This document shows positions 6,943-11,909 of a stretch of DNA of 12,809 nucleotides, piece by piece. Within the stretch, counting starts at the first letter, position 1; each line of letters opens with the position of its first letter. The stretch is from Burkholderiales bacterium. GTDB lineage: Bacteria > Pseudomonadota > Gammaproteobacteria > Burkholderiales > Casimicrobiaceae. The stretch spans positions 1 through 12,809 of the forward strand of contig JAIRPA010000096.1 in assembly GCA_031257235.1 (NCBI GenBank), given 5' to 3'. The position numbers and the translations under genes are program-made. The notes under the pieces were generated by a model. The model worked only from the letters and a program-made list of their open reading frames with translations, did no database searches and was not told the DNA's origin.

Positions 6943-6962
6943 GGGCGAGGCAAGCCTCGCTC
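6943..6962. repeat. GC-rich palindrome
   Basis: GGGCGAGGC-AA-GCCTCGCTC, one G-T wobble, followed by CTAC. The same hairpin without the wobble stands at 10940-10959. Confidence 0.7.
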
Positions 6963-6968
6963 CTACGA

Positions 6969-6989
6969 CTAATCCCTGAAACCCTGATC
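6969..6989 (+). repeat. Degenerate heptad repeat (CTGANNY)n, copy 3
   Basis: Units CTAATCC, CTGAAAC and, after one extra C, CTGATCA. The last unit supplies the rhlE stop codon (TGA on the minus strand, within CCCTGATCAGGG). Confidence 0.45.
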
Positions 6990-8562
6990 AGGGTTTCTCC
7001 GCTTTCTTTCGTGTGGGTTGGTGTTTGGCGGCGTGTCTTGCCGTTTTTTTAGGGGTTTTCTTCAACGCTTTTGCCCGCTTTTTTTCTTCCGAAAACTCCG
7101 CTTCCAATTGAGGCAACAAAACCTCTTCCGGTTTATCGGGCGCGTTCTCTGCGGTGACTTTCTTTCGGATCAAAAGCGCCGGCACGGGCGAGGTTTTGGT
7201 TTGGGTGCGGCGCATGTCCAACAAACGCGCGTAAACCGACGAAATCAAAAAGGGTTCGGCGGCGGATTCTTTTTTCTTTTTAGGTAAAGGCTGATCGGGG
7301 TTTTTGGCGTAACGCGCGGCGCGGTCACGATCCTCGGTCTCTTTGGAGCGACGCGGCTCTTCTTTGCTCACGCGCTCCGATTTTTCACGACGCGCCGGCT
7401 TATCCGCGCTTGCCCCTTCGGGAATGTCTAAGGTCAAGCGCGGAATTTTTTGCCGAATCAGTTTTTCGATGGCGGTTAAATGCTCTTCATCCGCAGGCGT
7501 GACCAGCGTGATGGCAATGCCTTTTGCGCCCGCGCGACCGGTGCGCCCGATGCGATGAACGTAATCTTCAGGCGAGGTGGGGATATCGTAGTTGATCACG
7601 ATGGGCAATTCTTCAATGTCCAAGCCGCGCGCCGCCACGTCGGTGGCCACCAAAATCTGCGTCTTGCCGGACTTAAAGTTGGCCAGCGTTTCGATTCTTG
7701 CCGCCTGTGTTTTGTCGCCATGAATGGCGTCGGCGACAATCCCGCTTTTTTTGAGCGTTCGACACAATTGGGACGCCATTTGCCGTGTTCGGACAAAACA
7801 CAATGCCTGCCACAAATTGCGTTCGGCGATGATGGCTTCCAACGCCGCGCGTTTTTTTCCGGTCTCGCAAAAACAGACGTTTTGTTGGACGGTTTCGGCG
7901 GCGGTATTTTGACGCGCGACCTCCACCACCACCGGCTGATGCAACATGTCCCCCGCGAGTTTTTTGATCTCGTTGGAAAACGTCGCCGAAAAAAGCAGGC
8001 TCTGCCGCTTTTGCGGTAACAGTTTCAAAATTTTGCGAATGTCGGGAATAAAACCCATGTCCAACATGCGGTCGGCTTCGTCCAAGACAAAAAATTCAAC
8101 CTGATTTAAGGCGACGGTTTTTTGTTCGATGTGATCCAAGAGTCTCCCCGGTGTGGCCACCAAAACCTCGACGCCGGACAACAAGGTCGGCGTTTGTTGC
8201 TTGATGTTGACGCCGCCAAAAACAACGGTTGAGCGTAACTTCGTGTATTTTGCATACGCCTTGATGGAGGTTTCGTTTTGAATCGCCAATTCGCGCGTCG
8301 GCGCCAAAATCAATGCCCGCACGGGATGGCGCGCGGGCGAAGGGCTTGAATTCGCGTGCGTCATCAATTTTTGCAGGATCGGCAACGCAAACCCCGCGGT
8401 TTTTCCGGTGCCGGTCTGCGCGCTGCCCATGACATCGCCTCCTTTGAGAACCACCGGAATGGCTTGCGTTTGAATCGGGGTGGGCGTGGTGTAGCCGATC
8501 TCGGAAACGGCTTTAACCAGCTCCGAACATAAACCTAAATCGGCAAAAGACAGGATTTTCAA
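6988..8562 (-). CDS. rhlE: DEAD-box ATP-dependent RNA helicase, RhlE type
   Basis: A 524-residue RNA helicase likely acting in ribosome assembly or RNA turnover. Motifs in order: Q motif (LSFADLGLCSEL...GYTTPTPIQTQ, 4-33), I AQTGTGKT (48-55), Ia PTRELA (88-93), TPGR (137-140), II DEAD (161-164), III SAT (192-194), V ATDVAARGLDIEEL (306-319), VI HRIGRTGRAG (336-345). From about 385 a 140-residue low-complexity Lys/Arg/Glu-rich tail replaces a defined C-terminal domain, as in RhlE. The frame opens at a TTG at 8580, but the better start is the TTG at 8562, with GGAG 7 nt upstream, giving MKILSFADLGL as in relatives. No in-frame ATG precedes the Q motif. It is flanked by repeat gaps on both sides and probably monocistronic. 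A cold-shock role is common in the family but nothing here shows it. Confidence 0.93.
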   Translation of the reverse strand: MKILSFADLGLCSELVKAVSEIGYTTPTPIQTQAIPVVLKGGDVMGSAQTGTGKTAGFALPILQKLMTHANSSPSPARHPVRALILAPTRELAIQNETSIKAYAKYTKLRSTVVFGGVNIKQQTPTLLSGVEVLVATPGRLLDHIEQKTVALNQVEFFVLDEADRMLDMGFIPDIRKILKLLPQKRQSLLFSATFSNEIKKLAGDMLHQPVVVEVARQNTAAETVQQNVCFCETGKKRAALEAIIAERNLWQALCFVRTRQMASQLCRTLKKSGIVADAIHGDKTQAARIETLANFKSGKTQILVATDVAARGLDIEELPIVINYDIPTSPEDYVHRIGRTGRAGAKGIAITLVTPADEEHLTAIEKLIRQKIPRLTLDIPEGASADKPARREKSERVSKEEPRRSKETEDRDRAARYAKNPDQPLPKKKKESAAEPFLISSVYARLLDMRRTQTKTSPVPALLIRKKVTAENAPDKPEEVLLPQLEAEFSEEKKRAKALKKTPKKTARHAAKHQPTRKKAEKP

Positions 8563-8569
8563 ATGAGTT

Positions 8570-8573
8570 CTCC
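8570..8573 (-). promoter_or_regulatory. Shine-Dalgarno site selecting the TTG start of rhlE
   Basis: GGAG (within TTTTGGAGAAC) stands 7 nt before the TTG at 8562. No comparable site precedes the longer-frame TTG at 8580. Confidence 0.7.
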
Positions 8574-8624
8574 AAAACAATAAATAAGTTGACTTTTTTG
8601 AGATGCGGCAATGGTACTCGAAAA

Positions 8625-8655
8625 CAGAGGTCAGATGTCAGAGGTCAGGAATCAG
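8625..8655 (-). repeat. Heptad repeat (CTGANNY)n, copy 4
   Basis: Read on the minus strand: CTGATTC, CTGACCT, CTGACAT, CTGACCT. This is the most regular block, with exact 7-nt period, in the leader region upstream of rhlE. Confidence 0.7.
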
Positions 8656-8670
8656 AAACGCCGTTCACGC

Positions 8671-8739
8671 AAAAAAGGATCAGGCTTTGCCCGTACTTTT
8701 TTGGAAATTTGTTCCGGCAAAAAGTACCACTTTTTGTCG
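8671..8739 (-). repeat. Modular palindromic repeat, copy 6 (SL1-SL2, inverted, mismatched SL2)
   Basis: On the minus strand SL1 (8739-8715) pairs CGACAAAAAGTG with TACTTTTTGCCG, two positions off a perfect stem. The linker is 12 nt. SL2 (8702-8671) has a 5' half of the GTA/CGGGC type but a 3' half of the GCCTG/TCC type, so one pair is broken and one is a G-U. Loop AAA and the bulged A are kept. It appears to be a chimera of two SL2 subtypes. Confidence 0.85.
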
Positions 8740-8754
8740 TCGAGTGTAGGGGTT

Positions 8755-8923
8755 TACTTTTGGGCGAATAAAAAAGCCCCCTTTATAAAAGGGGGTGGCA
8801 GCGAAAGTCGGGGGTTTGCGTTTTTCGGGACGCCGAGGGCGGCGTCCCCTACACAAAAAAGGATCAGGGTCTCCCTGTCCTTTTTTGCTGATTCCAACCG
8901 GCAAAAAGTACTACTTTTTGACG
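8755..8923 (-). repeat. Modular palindromic repeat, copy 7 (long form, inverted) with trailing half-SL1
   Basis: Read on the minus strand: SL1 (8923-8899, arms CGTCAAAAAGTA and TACTTTTTGCCG, one mismatch), 12-nt linker, SL2 (8886-8855; GGA/TCC, CAGGG/CCCTG, loop AGA, bulged A), 6-nt spacer, SL3 (8848-8827), 17-nt spacer, a decayed SL4 (8809-8797), SL5 (8795-8777) with a T tract, then half-SL1 CGCCCAAAAGTA (8766-8755) and the CCTACACTCG string that joins it to copy 6. The order and spacers equal those of copies 1 and 2. The gap 8563-8978 holds no gene. Confidence 0.9.
8770..8795 (-). terminator. Terminator-like hairpin SL5 of repeat copy 7
   Basis: On the minus strand CCCCC/GGGGG arms with a partly paired TTTTATAAA interior, then C and six T. 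It lies between selD and rhlE, reading toward rhlE, so it could block antisense or upstream transcripts from entering rhlE. Confidence 0.5.
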
Positions 8924-8948
8924 AATCCCTTAAAATGCCCCCTATTGA
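8918..8948 (+). promoter_or_regulatory. Possible selD promoter overlapping SL1 of repeat copy 7
   Basis: TTGACG (8918-8923), the outer end of the SL1 right arm, resembles a -35 box, with a weak TATTGA at 8943-8948 (19-nt spacing). A better -10-like hexamer, TAAAAT (8931-8936), has no matching -35 at normal distance. Either reading puts the promoter just beside or inside the repeat. Tentative. Confidence 0.3.
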
Positions 8949-8965
8949 GTCTTCCACGAAAAGCG

Positions 8966-8971
8966 AAGGAG
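8966..8971 (+). promoter_or_regulatory. Shine-Dalgarno site of selD
   Basis: AAGGAG, 7 nt before the ATG at 8979; it confirms the start. Confidence 0.8.
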
Positions 8972-8978
8972 CAACAAC

Positions 8979-10028
8979 ATGGATACCCCAACAATCAGGC
9001 TCACGCAGTTCTCCCACGGCGGCGGGTGCGGTTGCAAAATTTCTCCGGCGATCTTGCAGGAACTCTTGGCGAAGATGCCGCAAGGCATCGTGCCGCCCAA
9101 CCTTTTGATCGGCACGGAAACCGGAGACGACGCCGCCGTGTATCGCTTGAACGATTCGCAGGCTTTAGTCGCCACCACCGACTTTTTCATGCCGATTGTC
9201 GATGATCCTTACGATTTCGGCGCGATTGCCGCCACCAATGCGTTATCGGACGTTTACGCGATGGGCGGCACGCCGATATTGGCTTTGGCTTTGGTCGGGA
9301 TGCCGATACAACAATTGCCGCTTCCGGTGATCGGGCGCGTGTTGGAAGGAGGGTCCATGGTTTGCAAAAAAGCGGGCATCCCTGTCGCCGGCGGGCATTC
9401 CATCGACAGCGTCGAGCCGATTTACGGATTGGTGGCATTAGGCTTGGTTCATCCTCAACGCGTCAAAAGCAATAAAGCGGCACGGCAAGGCGACGTGTTG
9501 ATTTTGGGGAAACCCTTGGGCATCGGCATTTTGAGCGCGGCGGAAAAAAGCGGCAAACTTGAAAGAGCCGATTATCAAACGATGATTGAGATCACCACGC
9601 AATTAAACCGCGTCGGACAATCCTTGGGCGAGTGTGACGAGGTTCACGCCATGACCGATGTCACGGGCTTCGGGCTACTGGGGCATTTGATGGAAATGTG
9701 CGTGGGGTCCAACACGCAGGCAAGCCTTTCATGGGCGGCGTTGCCGCTTATTGCGGCGGCTCAAAAACTCGCACAAGCCGGGGTGAAAACGGGCGCTTCG
9801 GCGCGGAATTGGGCGGCGTATGGGGACCATGTGTCTCTTCACAACCTTGACGCGTGGCAACAACACCTTTTGACCGACCCGCAAACCAGCGGCGGATTAT
9901 TAGTCTCTTGCGCGCCGGCATCGGTGGACAACATTCTAAAACGGTTTCACGAAGAAGGTTTTCGTCAAGCCGCCATCATCGGCACCATGCAATCGTGGAC
10001 ATCCGGTGCCAGAATCATCGTGAATTGA
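8979..10028 (+). CDS. selD: Selenide, water dikinase (selenophosphate synthase)
   Basis: A 349-residue cytosolic enzyme that makes selenophosphate from selenide and ATP, the selenium donor for selenocysteine and 2-selenouridine. The glycine-rich N-terminus SHGGGCGCK (12-20) carries the catalytic pair in register with E. coli Cys17 and Lys20. Position 17 is a normal cysteine (TGC), not selenocysteine. Further SelD motifs: DDAAVY, TTDFFMPIVDDPYDFG, ATNALSDVYAMGG, AGGHSID, AMTDVTGFGLLGHL and DPQTSGGLL. Length and start match E. coli SelD (347 aa). No selA, selB, mnmH or tRNA-Sec gene is in the window and no gene here has a visible in-frame Sec codon, so which selenium product the cell makes is not shown. 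It is followed by the nitroreductase gene after 109 nt. Confidence 0.97.
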   Translation: MDTPTIRLTQFSHGGGCGCKISPAILQELLAKMPQGIVPPNLLIGTETGDDAAVYRLNDSQALVATTDFFMPIVDDPYDFGAIAATNALSDVYAMGGTPILALALVGMPIQQLPLPVIGRVLEGGSMVCKKAGIPVAGGHSIDSVEPIYGLVALGLVHPQRVKSNKAARQGDVLILGKPLGIGILSAAEKSGKLERADYQTMIEITTQLNRVGQSLGECDEVHAMTDVTGFGLLGHLMEMCVGSNTQASLSWAALPLIAAAQKLAQAGVKTGASARNWAAYGDHVSLHNLDAWQQHLLTDPQTSGGLLVSCAPASVDNILKRFHEEGFRQAAIIGTMQSWTSGARIIVN

Positions 10029-10047
10029 GTAAAATGCTCTTTTCACG

Positions 10048-10089
10048 GTGATCGTTGTCAAACCATGATAAGTCATCATTTTTGATCAC
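10048..10089. promoter_or_regulatory. Nested inverted repeat between selD and the nitroreductase gene
   Basis: GTGATC (10048-10053) and GATCAC (10084-10089) enclose ATGAT-AAGTC-ATCAT (10065-10079), which is followed by five T. It could be a weak selD terminator or an operator for the nitroreductase gene. It does not belong to the SL repeat family. This 109-nt gap is the only true intergenic gap without that family. Confidence 0.35.
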
Positions 10090-10137
10090 TATTAGATTTT
10101 CCCCCTTGATTTTTTTACCCTAACGAAAGGAACCCAA

Positions 10138-10773
10138 ATGAGCGATTTTATGAAAGCGATGAATTTCCGTCACGCCTGCAAATTATTTGACGAAAAGAAA
10201 AAAATCCCCGTGCCGGTGTTTGATGAAATTTTGGAAGCGGGGCGGTTATCTCCGTCTTCTTTCGGCACCGAGCCTTGGCACTTTTTGGTGATTACCTCCA
10301 ACGAGGTCAAAGCCGCGTTGCGTCCGGCGTGTTGGAATCAACCGCAGATCACCACGTGTTCGCACTTTGTGATGTTGTTGGTCAGAAAGCCGCAAGACTT
10401 TGAGTTTGGCAGCGCGTTTTTGAACGAAACGTTTACCCGCCGCGCCAACACGCCCGATAAATTAAGCGCGATTTGCGGCGCGTTCGATAATTTCATTCGC
10501 AGTGATTTAAAACCCGATGTGTTGAATTGGGCAAAAATGCAAACCTACATCGCCGGCGGCAACATGATGACCGCCGCGGCGTTTTTGGGCGTGGATACCT
10601 GCGCGATTGAAGGGTTTAATTTCAACGCCTTGACCGACGCGCTTGCGCGAGCCGTGCCGTCTGTGGATTTAACGCGGTATGAAATCGCGTGGAACATCGC
10701 GTTTGGTTACCGCGTCAACGAGCAACAACCGCGTTATCGCTTCCCGCGCGAAAAAGTGACGACGTTTATATAG
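10138..10773 (+). CDS. NAD(P)H-dependent flavin oxidoreductase, nitroreductase family (RdxA/NfsB-like)
   Basis: A 211-residue FMN enzyme that should reduce nitro compounds or quinones with NAD(P)H, probably as a cytosolic dimer. The FMN phosphate-binding segment is NFRHACKLFD (9-18), followed by the loop LSPSSFGTEPWHFLVI (37-52), AGGNMMTAAAFLGVDTCAIEGF (about 139-160) and the C-terminal AFGYR (188-192). Position 155 is a cysteine (GVDTC), as in the GLDSC of Helicobacter RdxA; E. coli NfsB has Val in the matching GLDAVPIEGF. The GAAAGGA site 7 nt upstream supports the ATG. It may be co-transcribed with selD, or have its own promoter in the 109-nt gap. The natural substrate cannot be told. A repeat module starts 5 nt after the stop codon. 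Confidence 0.9.
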   Translation: MSDFMKAMNFRHACKLFDEKKKIPVPVFDEILEAGRLSPSSFGTEPWHFLVITSNEVKAALRPACWNQPQITTCSHFVMLLVRKPQDFEFGSAFLNETFTRRANTPDKLSAICGAFDNFIRSDLKPDVLNWAKMQTYIAGGNMMTAAAFLGVDTCAIEGFNFNALTDALARAVPSVDLTRYEIAWNIAFGYRVNEQQPRYRFPREKVTTFI

Positions 10774-10778
10774 GGAAA

Positions 10779-10873
10779 CGCCCAAAAGTAAAAACTATTC
10801 GGCAGAAAGTAAACCCCTACTTTCTGCCGGTGTGAGTTTGCAAAAAAGTACGGGCAAAGCCCGATACTTTTTT
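10779..10873 (+). repeat. Modular palindromic repeat, copy 8 (half-SL1, SL1, SL2)
   Basis: A half-SL1 (CGCCCAAAAGTA, 10779-10790) precedes SL1 (10800-10829), whose arms CGGCAGAAAGTA and TACTTTCTGCCG carry matching substitutions, with loop AACCCC. The linker is 12 nt. SL2 (10842-10873) has triplets GTA/TAC, pentamers CGGGC/GCCCG, loop AAA and the bulged A. It sits just downstream of the nitroreductase gene in the same direction. Confidence 0.9.
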
Positions 10874-10889
10874 GTATAAACGGCGGAAA

Positions 10890-10959
10890 AAGCGGATTGC
10901 GGGTCGAGACCGCTTGTGACGCAGCCGCTGGCTGCGTGCGGGCGAGGCAAGCCTCGCCC
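10890..10959. repeat. GC-rich palindrome tail after copy 8
   Basis: It begins with the cggattgcgggtcgagacc stretch also found at about 4205, then ACGCAGCC-GCT-GGCTGCGT (10919-10937) and GGGCGAGGC-AA-GCCTCGCCC (10940-10959). It lies between two convergent genes and could terminate both. Confidence 0.75.
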
Positions 10960-10962
10960 CTA

Positions 10963-10988
10963 CTGATCCCTGACCTCTGATACCTGAA
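10963..10988 (+). repeat. Heptad repeat (CTGANNY)n, copy 5
   Basis: Units CTGATCC, CTGACCT, CTGATAC and a partial CTGAA end directly at the rsgA stop codon. It differs from the 3161-3186 block at two positions. Confidence 0.7.
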
Positions 10989-11003
10989 TCACTTTTTGCC
11001 GAA
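10989..11003 (-). repeat. Half-SL1 forming the last codons and stop of rsgA
   Basis: The minus strand reads TTCGGCAAAAAGTGA, identical over 15 nt to the half-SL1 at 4078-4092. In frame it encodes Phe-Gly-Lys-Lys-stop. Confidence 0.65.
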
Positions 11004-11909
11004 CTCCTTCAATATCTCATGAAAAAGTTGCAAACGCTTGGGGTGGATTTTTCCTTCGTTCATGGCGGCTTGCACCGCGCAATCGGGTTCGTTTAAATGT
11101 CGGCAATCCCGAAAGCGGCACGCCCCCGCAAAGGGCGCGATGTCCACAAACGCGCGGGTCAGTGCTTCAGACGACAAATGCGCCAGCCCAAACATCTTCA
11201 TGCCGGGAATGTCGATGATTGATCCTGATCCGCTTTTTTCCAGCGGATAAAGCGTGGCGGCGCTGGTGGTGTGCCGCCCTCCGTCTAACACTTCCGAGAC
11301 TTCTTGCGTGGGCGCGTGGGCGTCGGGAATCAGCGCGTTGATGATGGTTGACTTTCCCATGCCGGATTGCCCGATCAACACCGATTGCTCATCGCGTGCG
11401 AAAGGTAAAAGCGCGTCAGCGTTGTGAAGGGCGGCGAGTTTGACTATCGTCGCGCCTAAATTTTGATAAGGACACATTCTTTCGACAAGCGCGTCAAAGC
11501 CGGGCAAATCCATTTTGTTGACGGCAATCACGCATCGGCACGAAGTGGCCAGTGCGGCGATGATCCACCGATTCAACAACATTTCATCCACGGCAATATC
11601 GGGCGCGACCACGATGATGATCTGCGTCACGTTGGCGGCAATCAGTTTCTGACGTACCGCGTCCGAGCGATAAAAAAGATTGTGTCTTGGATGAATGGAC
11701 AATATCGCCGCCTCTTTTTGAGCGTCGATGGCCAACGCCACCCGATCGCCACACACCGGCGTTAATGTTCGCCCTTTGATCGGGACGATCACCCGATTTC
11801 CGTGAATGTCGTCAAGAGCAACGGTGAATCGTCGCCGCCGCGTTTCCACCACCACGCCGTCGACGGCGTGGTCGGCGACGGGGGAGGGCAAAGGCGGCGA
11901 ACGTGTCAT
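10989..11909 (-). CDS. rsgA: Small ribosomal subunit biogenesis GTPase RsgA
   Basis: A 306-residue circularly permuted GTPase that acts in late maturation of the 30S subunit. An N-terminal OB fold (about 15-70) is followed by the permuted G domain: G4 NKMD (131-134), G1 GQSGMGKST (180-188), switch GGRHTTS (210-216) and G3 DIPG (233-236). The C-terminal zinc knuckle follows: C264, C269, H271, C277 in CRFRDCRHLNEPDC. G4 before G1 is diagnostic of the YjeQ/RsgA family. The ATG overlaps the upstream protease stop codon as ATGA and has no clear Shine-Dalgarno of its own, so translation is probably coupled. The P-loop has Met where Val is usual, a mild change. The last four codons coincide with a half-SL1 repeat, so the original C-terminus may have been altered. 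Confidence 0.96.
   Translation of the reverse strand: MTRSPPLPSPVADHAVDGVVVETRRRRFTVALDDIHGNRVIVPIKGRTLTPVCGDRVALAIDAQKEAAILSIHPRHNLFYRSDAVRQKLIAANVTQIIIVVAPDIAVDEMLLNRWIIAALATSCRCVIAVNKMDLPGFDALVERMCPYQNLGATIVKLAALHNADALLPFARDEQSVLIGQSGMGKSTIINALIPDAHAPTQEVSEVLDGGRHTTSAATLYPLEKSGSGSIIDIPGMKMFGLAHLSSEALTRAFVDIAPFAGACRFRDCRHLNEPDCAVQAAMNEGKIHPKRLQLFHEILKEFGKK

Noticed and set aside
8563..8580. Six-codon longer N-terminus of RhlE from the TTG at 8580
   Set aside because: No ribosome binding site precedes it, whereas GGAG stands 7 nt before the TTG at 8562 and the shorter form matches the family start.
8588..8616. TTGACT on the plus strand as a promoter -35 upstream of selD
   Set aside because: No -10 hexamer lies at a suitable distance, and a transcript would cross several hairpins before selD.
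8979..9060. Selenocysteine in the SelD active site
   Set aside because: The codon at position 17 is TGC, not TGA, and the frame needs no recoding.
2938..10873. CRISPR array
   Set aside because: The repeats are palindromic, lie in separate gaps in both orientations, and have no regular unique spacers or cas genes.
2975..10873. Integron attC sites, because SL2 has an extrahelical base
   Set aside because: There are no RYYYAAC/GTTRRRY core sites, no cassette array and no integrase; the flanks are A6/T6 tracts.
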